NCBI GenBank assembly: GCA_007988745.1
Contig: BJUT01000023.1
Location: 1 to 57,979, forward strand
DNA: 57,979 nucleotides
From: Pseudoalteromonas atlantica
GTDB taxonomy: Bacteria > Pseudomonadota > Gammaproteobacteria > Enterobacterales > Alteromonadaceae
Direction of reading: 5' to 3'
Shown: positions 46,788 through 55,580 of the stretch, piece after piece
Numbering within the stretch: the stretch's first letter is position 1
How the letters are laid out: each line of letters starts with the position of its first letter
Notes under the pieces: model-generated
What the model was told of the DNA's origin: nothing
What the model saw: the letters and a program-made list of their open reading frames with translations, nothing else
Database searches by the model: none
Program-made: the position numbers and the translations under genes

Positions 46788-47891
46788 CTAAATGCGCTCT
46801 ACGCACCACAATATTGCCATTGCAGCGATAGCAAGGGAGCCAATTGGCATCACCCATTTTATGTAAATAGGTTTATTGCGCATGGTTAGTAACACCGGCA
46901 GTGCAATACACAATATACTCAGCTGCCCAAGCTCTACACCTAAGTTAAACGCTAAAATGCTGAGCAATTGATAATCGCTCGAGAGCCCAAGCTCACTCAG
47001 TACACTGGCAAAGCCCATTCCATGTAACAAACCAAACGCAAAAGTAAGCCAGCCAAGGCGTAATATAACCGGCCATACATTGTTTAAAGCCGCAAATAAT
47101 ACCGAGATTGCAATACCTAGCTCTACCCAGCGGCTACTTGGCGAAACAAGATTAAGAGCCGTAGCAGTAAGGGTAAGTGAATGCGCAAGGGTAAAGGCAG
47201 TCACAATCCACGCAGTGTGCTTAATAATGTGCTTTTTACTTGCTATTGCCTGCCAGTGACTATCATTGCGTGTTAAAACGCAGGTTAAAAGTAGTGCAAT
47301 TAAAAATAAAATATGGTCAATACCAATCCAAATATGTAACACGCCTTGATAAACATATTGGTTAAAAGTCGTTAAATAACTCGATTGCCCAGTGGTAAAA
47401 GTGTGCTGTTGCTCATCTATAGTGAAAACCCGCGAAACCTGATTTACATTTACAATAACTTTGTGGTTTGCGTCTTGGTTAAAAAAAGCGCGGTACGTTA
47501 ACGTTACATCTGCATCAGTGTTACAGCTAAAAACTAGCGGTAAAACTAAATATGCTTCATTAAAATGATTATCTAATTGGTAGTTATCGGTGATTGTTAA
47601 TGGGCAAGTTTGCTCATTTTGTAAAACCGATAGAGTATTTTTGGCATAGCGATTAATAGCCGACTTTTGTGATTTTAATTCGCCCCAGCTTATTTGTGTG
47701 TCTTGGTTAACATCAAGCGCAATGTGCTGTTCTAAATCGCTAATATTTATTTGCCAGGTGCCTGTGTATTGCTTTTCGTTGTTGGTATTATCCAGTGAAA
47801 TGTAGCTTGTGCTCAACTGATGTGCTTGCACGCTAAAGTTGGCAAATAGTGCAACTATAAATAAAACAAATAACGCGTTTATTTTACTCAT
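46788..47891 (-). CDS. HupE/UreJ-like membrane protein
   Basis: A 367-residue protein with a signal peptide ending near 23 (VQA-HQLS), a periplasmic part of about 160 residues and then seven or so membrane helices. HIWIGIDHILFLIALLL and the later FGLLHGMGFASVL segment are the hallmark of HupE/UreJ type 2 proteins, whose classical members are thought to move nickel or cobalt. Here no hydrogenase or urease gene is near. It is the last gene of the DUF4331 operon and overlaps the TPR gene by ATGA. Confidence 0.85.
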   Translation of the reverse strand: MSKINALFVLFIVALFANFSVQAHQLSTSYISLDNTNNEKQYTGTWQINISDLEQHIALDVNQDTQISWGELKSQKSAINRYAKNTLSVLQNEQTCPLTITDNYQLDNHFNEAYLVLPLVFSCNTDADVTLTYRAFFNQDANHKVIVNVNQVSRVFTIDEQQHTFTTGQSSYLTTFNQYVYQGVLHIWIGIDHILFLIALLLTCVLTRNDSHWQAIASKKHIIKHTAWIVTAFTLAHSLTLTATALNLVSPSSRWVELGIAISVLFAALNNVWPVILRLGWLTFAFGLLHGMGFASVLSELGLSSDYQLLSILAFNLGVELGQLSILCIALPVLLTMRNKPIYIKWVMPIGSLAIAAMAILWCVERI

Positions 47892-48916
47892 AAAGAATCC
47901 CTAACCATCGTATTTGCTTGGCTTAGTAAGTGTTTATCTGTACTCATTTTTGCTTGCTGCCAATTTATATTTGCCCAGTATTGTGCCTTGGCTTGGTTTG
48001 CTTGTACATGAATATAGTAGTTAGCTAAGTCGTTGGCATGGAAGGTATCTTGGCGTTGTTCACGTAATTTTACGCGCTGTTGCATGAGCGGTTGCCACAC
48101 CGTATTAGTGTGCATATTACTGCGTTTTTCAGCTATGGCTAACTTGAGCAAAATAGCGTCTTCAAGCGATGAGTGGCTATTGGCAAGTTTACCGAGTGTA
48201 TTAAGCACTTTTTCAGGGTTGTTTTGCTGCAGTTGAATATCGGCCCACAGCACAATGAGGCTCACCGGGGCTGTGTTTAAATCAATATTATTTATATGCT
48301 GCTGCGCACGGGTGAATTTATTGAGTCTAAACGCCATTTCGCTGAGCACATGTTTTGTCGCTAAGCTGCTGTTTTTGTTTTGCGTAAGCTTAACTAACGC
48401 GTGATAACTTTCACTAAGTTTGCCCTGTTGGCTTTGTACATCTAGCACACACGTGCTGGCCGTTAATAGGCTGGTGTTACCAATTAATGCCACACAATGG
48501 CGCTTAGCTTGTTCAAATTTGCCTTGTGTCATCAACATATTAGCGAGTAATAAATGTGTGTTTACATGATCTGGCTGGGTTTTTAATACGTTATTAGCAA
48601 CGTCTATGGCATGCGAAAACGCATGCTCCTTTTGAAGTACCCGTGCATATAAATAACCGCTTTGTGCAGTTGCAGAAGCGGTATATAGGTTTTTTAAGCG
48701 TTTTTTTAATACACCTTGATAGCGCTCTGTTTGGCCTATGTATAGGCTATTTAGCACCAGCGCAGTGAGTTGCTCAAGGGTTAAATTAGCACTTAATGTT
48801 GCATTGCTTGAGGCAATAATTGCGTTATCTTTTGGGGTAATTGGTTTTGCAAGCACGTTATTTACACACAGTGCAGCGCAAAAAACAAAGAGCATTTTTT
48901 TATAATGACTGCGCAT
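47888..48916 (-). CDS. exported TPR-repeat protein
   Basis: A 342-residue protein with a signal peptide (cleavage near VLA-K, residue 23-24). From about 85 onward there are degenerate TPR-like helical pairs (HVNTHLLLANMLMTQGKFEQAKRH, SLATKHVLSEMAFRLNKFTRAQQH). It is probably a periplasmic scaffold for partner proteins. It is coupled to the HupE-like gene by ATGA and follows the lipoprotein gene by 56 bases. Confidence 0.8.
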   Translation of the reverse strand: MRSHYKKMLFVFCAALCVNNVLAKPITPKDNAIIASSNATLSANLTLEQLTALVLNSLYIGQTERYQGVLKKRLKNLYTASATAQSGYLYARVLQKEHAFSHAIDVANNVLKTQPDHVNTHLLLANMLMTQGKFEQAKRHCVALIGNTSLLTASTCVLDVQSQQGKLSESYHALVKLTQNKNSSLATKHVLSEMAFRLNKFTRAQQHINNIDLNTAPVSLIVLWADIQLQQNNPEKVLNTLGKLANSHSSLEDAILLKLAIAEKRSNMHTNTVWQPLMQQRVKLREQRQDTFHANDLANYYIHVQANQAKAQYWANINWQQAKMSTDKHLLSQANTMVRDSL

Positions 48917-48972
48917 TGTTTTATCCTCTTAAAAAAGCCATCCATGGCCATCAGCTTAATTTACTTACTGAG

Positions 48973-49485
48973 TTAGTTACCAGAAGCGCCCGATGAAATA
49001 CCGCTTACGTCTGTGTCTGTATTGATAAAGACACGTCCGTTGGTAGATAGCGGTTGCGCAGTGGGGCTTTGATTAAATGCATCGCTTGCAAATTGTGCAA
49101 AGTCCACTTGCAGTGCTTCAATGGTTATATTTACCGCTGCAGTCACTTGCTGGTTAACACCGTCTGATACACCAAACATAAAGCTGTCGCTACCGGTTGC
49201 TTCTTTGTTTGGGGTATAGGTAAAGCTGCCATCGCTATTTACTACAGCGTTACCTAATGTCGGCTGCGAAGTTAATGTGTATGTTAATGCATCGCCATCA
49301 GCATCGGTGGCCACTAACATGTCGTTAATTTCAACTTCTGTTTGTGTAATTAACATTGCATCGCTAGCACTGGGCGCAGAATTTACAACCGGTGTGGGTT
49401 GTTTGTTATCATCATCACTGCTACACGCGCCTAGTGCCAAAGCGCATAACAATATACTGCTATGGGTAAGGTTTAAATTACGCAT
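48973..49485 (-). CDS. cadherin-like domain lipoprotein
   Basis: A 170-residue protein with a lipobox ALGAC (lipidated Cys21), an Asp/Asn-rich linker and one cadherin-like Ig-fold domain at about 40-130. The ATDADGDALTYTLTSQP and GSFTYTP motifs are those of Ca-binding bacterial Ig-like repeats. A short tail rich in Ser and Gly follows. It is likely anchored in the outer membrane. It starts 10 bases after the DUF4331 gene. Confidence 0.85.
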   Translation of the reverse strand: MRNLNLTHSSILLCALALGACSSDDDNKQPTPVVNSAPSASDAMLITQTEVEINDMLVATDADGDALTYTLTSQPTLGNAVVNSDGSFTYTPNKEATGSDSFMFGVSDGVNQQVTAAVNITIEALQVDFAQFASDAFNQSPTAQPLSTNGRVFINTDTDVSGISSGASGN

Positions 49486-49495
49486 ACGTTACTCC

Positions 49496-51088
49496 TTATT
49501 TAGAGCCTGCAAGTGGGGTGGCTAAGTATGGGAAAGTGGCATCCATCATGCTTGCATCAACTGGAGCACCATCAGTGAATGGCACTGTACCTACATCAGC
49601 ATCCTCTGGTGTACATAGACCTAAGTCGGTGTCTTCACCATTTACAGGAATAGGATGACATAAACGCCCCATTACCACGCGAAGTGCAATATCAACGACA
49701 TCGTCACCTGGACGGCGCCCGTTTGGAAAACCTGCTAAATCATCACCGGCTACACCAAATGCAGACTGATCAGTTTGTGCTGTGGCTGCAATTGCAGTAT
49801 TTAAACGTAGCATTTCTGATGGCGTTACGGTGGCTTGTTGGTTTACCCCTGCAAAACCAGTTAAAAATGCGGTGATTAAATCAGTACGTGGAAAGTTAGT
49901 TGGAGCAAGAGTTTCTAAATTAGCACCAAGTGTGGTATTTACTGCATCTTTAAATAAAATATTTAACAGCTCTGGTAAAGACGGGTGCGAAACGTAATCT
50001 AAAAACTGTGCATCGTCTTTAGGGTGAGCCGTTGAGAAGGTATCTTTGTCTTTAATACCAATAACTAGCTCATTAACTAATGGATTACCTAAGCGTGAAA
50101 CCTGCGTTAATGCACCGCCATTTACCGCGTTATCTGCAAATTTAGCGTTAGGGTTTAAAATGCGTGCTTGAGGTAGGCTCGCTGTTGTCCATGAACCAAT
50201 TACGCCGTTGCCTTCACCTACAATACAGCTTTTAGGCATTTCAACTGCAATTGAGGTAACGTTTTTATCTACGAGGTCGTCATTCTCACTGCTTTGTGTA
50301 ATCCCTCCAGGGAAACCACCGCCATCCCCAGCACCTGGCGCACTATCACCTTCAACGGGAACGTAATTTACTAAATCGAATGTTTTACCTAAGTTAACGA
50401 CAAATGGGTCTTTGCGCTGACCAACAAATACTTTGGCCATACTGTCACAGCCTGGTACCGAAACTTGATAAACAAACTGATCTGCATAGGTTTGGTAATC
50501 AGCCATTGAACCAAATGTTTTGTCACCAATATAATCAAGCGGTTTATTAAACGTGGTTGAACTGGTGGTGGTATTACTTAATGCTGTACTGGTACCCGTG
50601 CGTTGTGGACCGCTTATCATGCTGAGTGTGTATGACTCGCTAAAATTAGCGGCGCTATCATCACCTGCTGCTACACCACCAACGTTTTTAAGAGGTACAG
50701 ATACAGTACGCTGATTATCTTCTGGGCCAACGGTTAATTGCACGCCTTGATTATCGTTTGGCAGCATACTGGTAAAATTAAAAGCAAAGGTAATATCCTC
50801 AACTGCATCACCGTCGTTATCAATATGAATACTGTAGGTTGCATCTGGGTCCATAGCAAAGTAGTTAGGGCCGCCGTAGGCATCTTGTAGAGGAATATAG
50901 TTGGCAATAAATGTAACGTAGTCGTCTCTGCCTGCTTCATAACTATTAAATACGTAAAAGTCGGTAGAGTCTAAGGTTGGAAAGCGGCTAATGTTCGGCG
51001 CTTCACGATGACTTGATGCCTCGCTAGAGGTGCTTACTAAGGTACTGCATACTACTACTGCGAGTATAGATGGAGTTAAAGCTTTCAT
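49496..51088 (-). CDS. secreted DUF4331 protein
   Basis: A 530-residue exported protein with a signal peptide ending near residue 24 (SEA-SSHREAP). SSHREAPNIS followed by STDFYVFNSYEAGR is the start pattern of DUF4331. It contains DPDATYSIHIDNDGDAVEDITFAF, several Gly/Asp-rich loops and a few cysteines (for example VPGCDS, LCHPIP and GLCTPED) that may form disulfides. Its activity is unknown. It is first in a four-gene operon and its leader holds the ECF-type promoter described below. Confidence 0.85.
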   Translation of the reverse strand: MKALTPSILAVVVCSTLVSTSSEASSHREAPNISRFPTLDSTDFYVFNSYEAGRDDYVTFIANYIPLQDAYGGPNYFAMDPDATYSIHIDNDGDAVEDITFAFNFTSMLPNDNQGVQLTVGPEDNQRTVSVPLKNVGGVAAGDDSAANFSESYTLSMISGPQRTGTSTALSNTTTSSTTFNKPLDYIGDKTFGSMADYQTYADQFVYQVSVPGCDSMAKVFVGQRKDPFVVNLGKTFDLVNYVPVEGDSAPGAGDGGGFPGGITQSSENDDLVDKNVTSIAVEMPKSCIVGEGNGVIGSWTTASLPQARILNPNAKFADNAVNGGALTQVSRLGNPLVNELVIGIKDKDTFSTAHPKDDAQFLDYVSHPSLPELLNILFKDAVNTTLGANLETLAPTNFPRTDLITAFLTGFAGVNQQATVTPSEMLRLNTAIAATAQTDQSAFGVAGDDLAGFPNGRRPGDDVVDIALRVVMGRLCHPIPVNGEDTDLGLCTPEDADVGTVPFTDGAPVDASMMDATFPYLATPLAGSK

Positions 51089-51125
51089 GACTTTTTCCTT
51101 TAGTTTTGATTGGAGTCATAACTAA

Positions 51126-51158
51126 TAACGAAGCAAAAAGCACAATGGATGCAAAAAA
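51126..51158 (-). promoter_or_regulatory. putative ECF promoter of the DUF4331 operon
   Basis: On the minus strand, a T-run leads into GCATCCA (51152-51146), then 15 bases, then CGTTA (51130-51126). The start site would lie about 30 bases before the DUF4331 ATG. The same arrangement with the same spacing lies upstream of the sigma gene. GCATCCA resembles the -35 element reported for SigK-type ECF sigma factors (CATCCA); this resemblance is from memory. Confidence 0.7.
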
Positions 51159-51191
51159 GTTAAATATTTTTTATTACTGTTAATAAAGGGA

Positions 51192-51247
51192 TGTTTAACG
51201 TTCAAGATTAAATTTTCAGCAGGCTGTTTTGCATTTAGATAAGGAAG
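51192..51247. repeat. diverged copy of the right-edge repeat
   Basis: This stretch aligns without gaps to 57789-57844 at 43 of 56 positions, including the core CAGCAG(N)CTGTTT and a matching TTAG(NN)AAGG. It does not code for protein. Confidence 0.6.
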
Positions 51248-51423
51248 TGATAAGAGAGTGATAAAGAGGCTGAAGCGGTTTGGTTATATACTTATTACAG
51301 GGGGGGTATGCAATTAAAATAACGCAGCAGGTATTGAGCACACAATATGATAAGCATCGCAGTGCGATTAAGCCTACTTTAGTTTAATCAAATATTAATG
51401 GTTAAAAGGCGCTAGACCCCAAG

Positions 51424-51461
51424 GTAAATAAAAAGGTTGGCCAAACAAAGTTTGACCAACC
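51424..51461 (-). terminator. terminator of the sigma/anti-sigma operon
   Basis: A 12-base stem GGTTGGCCAAAC / GTTTGACCAACC with one mismatch and an AAA loop (51447-51449) is followed on the minus strand by TTTTTATTT. It separates the anti-sigma gene from the DUF4331 promoter. Confidence 0.82.
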
Positions 51462-51477
51462 AGTCGCGTTTATTTAG

Positions 51478-52161
51478 TTATAAAATAACTAAATCTGTCG
51501 TGTACAGTACTTGTGTTGGTAGGCCGTTTGGCGAGCCACCTAAAGGCTCTAAGCTAACAGCGAGTAGGGCAATATCTTGCGCTTTAAAGCGCGTGCCTTT
51601 GAGTAACTGTTTTTCACCGTTTTTAGGCAGTAGACCCAACGAAATTGGCGTGTCTTGCCCTTTTAAAATCATCCACAGCTCATAGTCTTTATCGGTTTGC
51701 GCAACGAGTTTATCACTGGCTTTAACCGATAATGTTTGCTCATCTACGTTAATAAACCACAGTGATTGCTTATCTTGGTTTTGTACTAAAGCAATTTGTT
51801 GGCTGTATTGGGGCTGAGTTGTGGGCTGAATAACCAAAAATGCTAAGATAATACAGGCAGCTGTGGCTATAAATGACCAATTGCGCCACAGCGATGTAGC
51901 TGGTTTGATCACCGTTTTAACGGGTTGATTAGTGTGTTCTAATGTATCTAAAATATTCTGCCACACTTGCGCGCGGGGTGTTTGAGGCGTAATTGCACTG
52001 GCTAAATCATTTAAATTTTGCTCCCACATTATAGTGGCTTCTCGGGCTTGCGGTAAGCTGAGCATTAAGCGTTGAAAACGTTTTCGTGCCAGGCCTTTTA
52101 AAGTACCTAATACATACTGCCCTGCTAAAGCATCAAGTAATTCTGGTTTATTATAATTCAT
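51478..52161 (-). CDS. RskA-type anti-sigma factor
   Basis: A 227-residue membrane anti-sigma factor. LAGQYVLGTLKGLARKRFQRL at the start is the sigma-binding pattern of RskA-type proteins; there is no HxxxCxxC zinc motif. One membrane helix lies near 90-110 (NWSFIATAACIILAFLVI). The outer domain ends YELWMILKGQDTPISLGLLP...LAVSLEPLGGSPNGLPTQV, the RskA C-terminal signature. The ATG at 52161 overlaps the sigma stop as ATGA, better than the GTG at 52173. Release would free the sigma factor. Confidence 0.92.
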   Translation of the reverse strand: MNYNKPELLDALAGQYVLGTLKGLARKRFQRLMLSLPQAREATIMWEQNLNDLASAITPQTPRAQVWQNILDTLEHTNQPVKTVIKPATSLWRNWSFIATAACIILAFLVIQPTTQPQYSQQIALVQNQDKQSLWFINVDEQTLSVKASDKLVAQTDKDYELWMILKGQDTPISLGLLPKNGEKQLLKGTRFKAQDIALLAVSLEPLGGSPNGLPTQVLYTTDLVIL

Positions 52162-52682
52162 AATGTTAAACACCTCTGCAACTGCTGCAAACCACGCCTG
52201 ATCCAGCTTTTAACTGTGCCTAAGGGCGTTTCTATGTGATTGACTAACTCACCATGGCTTAGCCCTTTGTAATAGGCTAAATGAATGGCTTGTTTTTGTT
52301 GGGGATCAAGTTGCTCAATACAATTAACAAGTTTGGTTTGTTCGTCGTAACTAACATCGACTGCTTGTTCGTCGTATTCATCATCACCCATTGCCTGCTC
52401 TTTTCTTACCTTGTGATAACGCAATGCATCTAAGCTGCGGTATCTCACAATACTTATCATCCAGCTAATAACTGTGCCTTTAGATGAGTTGTACTCTGAC
52501 GCGTTATGCCAAATTTTTATAAATGCCTCTTGCAGTACTTCTTCTGCGTGCGCGCGGTTTGACAGCATATTTAAACTAATCGCAAAAAGCTTTGCGCTTG
52601 TTTGCTGATACAAATCAGCAAACGCGGCTTTGTTACCCTGTGCTGTTTTACACAAAAGAGGAAGTAAATTGTCGTTTTCCAT
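52158..52682 (-). CDS. ECF RNA polymerase sigma factor
   Basis: A 174-residue extracytoplasmic-function sigma factor, of the group paired with RskA anti-sigma proteins. Region 2 shows AEEVLQEAFIKIW and the core-binding/-10 part, region 4 ends GTVKSWIRRGLQQLQRCL, which binds the -35 element. I use the ATG at 52682 with an AGGAAC site; a longer frame to 52757 is unlikely. It is followed by its anti-sigma factor and lies upstream of the DUF4331 operon. Its own leader contains the matching promoter motif, so it is likely self-activating. Confidence 0.93.
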   Translation of the reverse strand: MENDNLLPLLCKTAQGNKAAFADLYQQTSAKLFAISLNMLSNRAHAEEVLQEAFIKIWHNASEYNSSKGTVISWMISIVRYRSLDALRYHKVRKEQAMGDDEYDEQAVDVSYDEQTKLVNCIEQLDPQQKQAIHLAYYKGLSHGELVNHIETPLGTVKSWIRRGLQQLQRCLTL

Positions 52683-53139
52683 AAGGTTCCTGTTGTTTTT
52701 ATTATTACCGAGGTGTGTTGGGCTTCGTGAATTAAAAATTGTTTTATTTAAGCGCAACTTAATCGCTTTGAAATAGAGATTAAACAGGCTGTTATAAATT
52801 TAACCAATAAAGATAAACACACTCTCAATAAACGTGTGAAAAGAGTGATTGGATGCAAAAACTTTTAAGCTGACATTTATATTAGCTGCTGTACACATTG
52901 AAACAAGTTTTAAATATAAACAGTTACCTTTGAGTAGTGAGAAAAAATGACCGATTACTGTGTAAAAAGCGCCTAATATGCGAATACAGCTAAAGCTAGC
53001 TACTTTTATTTATTTTATATCAGTTACTTAGTGTTGTTTTTGTTCCTAAAAAACAACTTTTGTTGGCGTGTAAATTGCTACTACACTTATACACAGCTGT
53101 AAAAAAATGTGCCAAAACAGTAAAAATAAAGGAGAAAAT
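52683..53139. other. divergent intergenic region, sigma gene / phosphatase-kinase fusion
   Basis: A 457-base AT-rich spacer. It carries the sigma gene's promoter (52830-52860) and the leader of the fusion gene. The sigma mRNA leader would be about 140 bases. I see no small gene or RNA gene. Confidence 0.5.
52830..52860 (-). promoter_or_regulatory. putative ECF promoter of the sigma/anti-sigma operon
   Basis: On the minus strand TTTT runs into GCATCCA (52856-52850), then 15 bases, then CGTTT (52834-52830). It is about 150 bases before the sigma start codon. It matches the DUF4331 promoter in both elements and in spacing. Confidence 0.7.
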
Positions 53140-54759
53140 ATGTGGGCTGCAACGAGTTATTTAATTTTAGCGTTAATTTTTATATTTATAGGGTGGGAGG
53201 TTAACTCGGTATATTTTGCAGTGGTATTTTACTGGAGTGCATTGTCGTTAATTCTTGTCAGTGGTGCTTACATTTTTAATTTGGCGAAAATTTTTAGAAA
53301 GCGTGAAAATGGTGTCATCCCATTTTATATTCGCTGGGCATTTGTGCCCTTTTTACTGGGTGTTCAAATTTACAATGCGTATTCTCGTAAGCACGATAAA
53401 GTCCCTCCCATTCAAAAAATTAACGACCATTTATTTTTAGCATGCCGATTGTTCCCCTCTGATATAGATACGTTAAAAGAAAACGGCATAACGGCAATAT
53501 TAGATGTAACGTGTGAGTTTGATGGCTTAGAATGGAGCTCTACACAAGAAAATATTAGTTATTTAAATATTCCGGTGCTTGATCATAGTGTGCCTACCCA
53601 TTCGCAATTAAACCAAGCCATTAACTGGATACATCATCATATTAAAGAAGACCGCCGCGTGGTAGTTCACTGTGCACTGGGCAGAGGGCGTTCGGTATTT
53701 GTTATGGCAGCGTATTTACTGAGCCAAGATAAAAACGCCGATGTTCACCAAGTGCTCGCGAAAATAAAAGAAACCCGCGAAACCGCAAATCTTAATAAGC
53801 ATCAGCTTCGTCATTTAGCAAAGCGACATAAAAAGGGCGAGCTAGTTATTAAAAACAAAGCCGTTATTATTGCAAACCCTGTGTCGGGTACCAAAATGTG
53901 GCAAGACAAAGAGCATTTAATAGTGGCTAGGTTGTCGGCGTATTATGATTTAGAAGTATTAACCACCACCAAAGAAATAGACGGTATTGAGCTTGCTAAA
54001 CAAGCCATTAACGATAAGCCAGATATAATAATTGCCTGTGGCGGCGATGGAACCGTGACAGAAGTAGCAAGTGTGTTGGTAAACACGCAGTGCAAGCTGG
54101 GAATTATCCCAATGGGCACAGCGAATGCCTTAGCGCATGTGCTCATGGGTATTAGCTCTAAAATCATTCCTGTTGAGCAGGCCTGCGATCTTATTATTGA
54201 TGGGCAAACCCAAACAATTGATACGGCCTATTGTAATGACGAGCTTATGCTGTTGTTAGCTGGGATTGGTTATGAGCAATCAATGGTAGAAAAAGCAGAT
54301 AGAGACTCAAAAAACGAATCGGGTCAGCTTGCCTATTTAAGTGGTTTTTTCAAGGCATTTAGTGAGCAAAAAGCGCAAACCCTTTATGTCACCCTTGATG
54401 ATAATCAAACGCAGGAAGTAAATACAAATAGCTTTATTGTGGCTAATGCTGCGCCATTTACTACGTTATTAGCTCAAGGAGGTGGTCAGCCCGATCACGA
54501 AGATGGCCTATTAGACATTAATTGGCTGCTACCTAGTGATGAAAACACCACCCGCGTGTTAAGCATTGCTGAACTTATGTTTAGTAGTATTACACAAACG
54601 CATTTAGCAATTAGCTCGCATCACACTAACGCTAAAAAAGTAACGATAACCGCAGACGAAGAAATTAAGTATGTACTGGATGGTGAAATAAAAACAGCGG
54701 ATACGCTTACTATTACAGTTGACCCTGCCTCGTTAAAAGTAATTAGTAAGGAGTTATAA
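53140..54759 (+). CDS. dual-specificity phosphatase-diacylglycerol kinase fusion
   Basis: A 539-residue protein with three parts. The first about 80 residues hold two to three membrane helices. A dual-specificity phosphatase domain spans about 90-230 with the complete active loop VHCALGRGRS (catalytic Cys178). A diacylglycerol kinase-type catalytic domain follows at about 240-539, with CGGDGTVTEV (GGDGT 301-305) and GTANALAH. It may act on lipid phosphates at the membrane; whether it is a lipid kinase, phosphatase or both is not known. The ATG at 53140 has AAAGGAG just upstream. Confidence 0.88.
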   Translation: MWAATSYLILALIFIFIGWEVNSVYFAVVFYWSALSLILVSGAYIFNLAKIFRKRENGVIPFYIRWAFVPFLLGVQIYNAYSRKHDKVPPIQKINDHLFLACRLFPSDIDTLKENGITAILDVTCEFDGLEWSSTQENISYLNIPVLDHSVPTHSQLNQAINWIHHHIKEDRRVVVHCALGRGRSVFVMAAYLLSQDKNADVHQVLAKIKETRETANLNKHQLRHLAKRHKKGELVIKNKAVIIANPVSGTKMWQDKEHLIVARLSAYYDLEVLTTTKEIDGIELAKQAINDKPDIIIACGGDGTVTEVASVLVNTQCKLGIIPMGTANALAHVLMGISSKIIPVEQACDLIIDGQTQTIDTAYCNDELMLLLAGIGYEQSMVEKADRDSKNESGQLAYLSGFFKAFSEQKAQTLYVTLDDNQTQEVNTNSFIVANAAPFTTLLAQGGGQPDHEDGLLDINWLLPSDENTTRVLSIAELMFSSITQTHLAISSHHTNAKKVTITADEEIKYVLDGEIKTADTLTITVDPASLKVISKEL

Positions 54760-54764
54760 AATAC

Positions 54765-54792
54765 AAAATGCACGTATTTAACGTGCATTTTT
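54765..54792. terminator. terminator after the phosphatase-kinase fusion
   Basis: An 11-base stem AAAATGCACGT / ACGTGCATTTT with a five-base loop and T-tail, between converging genes. Confidence 0.9.
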
Positions 54793-54797
54793 GTGTA

Positions 54798-55112
54798 TTA
54801 CTTTTTAATGCTTGGCCAAACAAAACCACTGCTATCGCTTTGGCTGGCAGGCTTAGGGCGCTGAGCGCTTTTGGGTTTACGCAGCGGTTTGTTACTTAAC
54901 GTATGTAAGTAGAGAGCTTCAACTTTATCGCGTGCCCAAGGGGTTTTACGTAAAAATTTTAAGCTTGATTTAATACTCGGTGAGTCGGTAAAACATTTAA
55001 TGTTTACTTGCTCGCCCATGGCTTTAAACCCTAAGCGCTGCTCAAGCTCTACTAAAATTTGTTCTAACGTTACCCCATGAAGAGGATTTTTTGGTTGATT
55101 ATCCATAGCCAT
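54798..55112 (-). CDS. VF530 family small protein (DUF2132)
   Basis: A 104-residue protein of the VF530/DUF2132 family. PLHGVTLEQILVELEQRLGFKAMGEQVNIKCFTDSPSIKSSLKFLRKTPWAR is the family core; a structure of a Vibrio member is known to me only as DNA-binding-like. The basic C-terminal tail (KPRKPKSAQRPKP-like) is an addition. Function is unknown. The start may be at 55112 or 55106. Confidence 0.85.
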   Translation of the reverse strand: MAMDNQPKNPLHGVTLEQILVELEQRLGFKAMGEQVNIKCFTDSPSIKSSLKFLRKTPWARDKVEALYLHTLSNKPLRKPKSAQRPKPASQSDSSGFVWPSIKK

Positions 55113-55160
55113 ACTACTTATTTAAACTGTGCGCATTGTAGCGTAAATCCTCATTTAGCG

Positions 55161-55463
55161 CTAATTGACCGTAATGGTTTTAGGCTTTGTGGGATAAACA
55201 ATATTGCCTTTTTTATCTAATTTTAGCCAAATTAGCTCACTGTTATTATGCTGCGGGTTTTTAGCAGCGCACACTAAGGTAAAAGAATGTACTAGCACCA
55301 GCGCGCCTTCACTATAACGTTTGTTGTCGTACCAACAAATATCACCCTTATTAATAATCTCATTAGCGTCAATAAGAGAATGTGTTTTGACTGTTTTTGC
55401 ATAACTGCTAGGGGCTAAAGTGAACGCAATTAAAAAAATAAATAAAACCATAATATGGCGCAT
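55161..55463 (-). CDS. DUF1496 exported small protein
   Basis: A 100-residue protein with a signal peptide ending near residue 22 (SYA-K). The core GDICWYDNKRYSEGALVLVHSFTLVCA matches the DUF1496 family (such as E. coli YnjH). Two cysteines in the core could form a disulfide in the periplasm. The role is not known. Confidence 0.82.
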   Translation of the reverse strand: MRHIMVLFIFLIAFTLAPSSYAKTVKTHSLIDANEIINKGDICWYDNKRYSEGALVLVHSFTLVCAAKNPQHNNSELIWLKLDKKGNIVYPTKPKTITVN

Positions 55464-55580
55464 GAGCGACCTCGAATTTTGATAGTTTAAAAATAGTACA
55501 CACGATTAAAAAACATGCTAGGGTAAGTAATAGCGTTAAACAACACTGACTTAAACACACAATTATAAAAAGGTGAACAC

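Larger units (their letters stand above)
51089..51477. other. intergenic region, DUF4331 / anti-sigma genes
   Basis: This 389-base gap holds the DUF4331 promoter (51126-51158), a diverged copy of the right-edge repeat (51192-51247) and the anti-sigma terminator (51424-51461). I see no gene in it. Confidence 0.6.

Noticed and set aside
49539..49552. GCATCCATCATGC inside the DUF4331 gene as a third ECF promoter
   Set aside because: It lies in coding sequence on the plus strand, with no CGTT at the right distance and no gene in that direction.
52683..52757. longer start for the ECF sigma factor
   Set aside because: The added 25 residues are not part of the sigma fold and the ATG at 52682 has an AGGAAC site.
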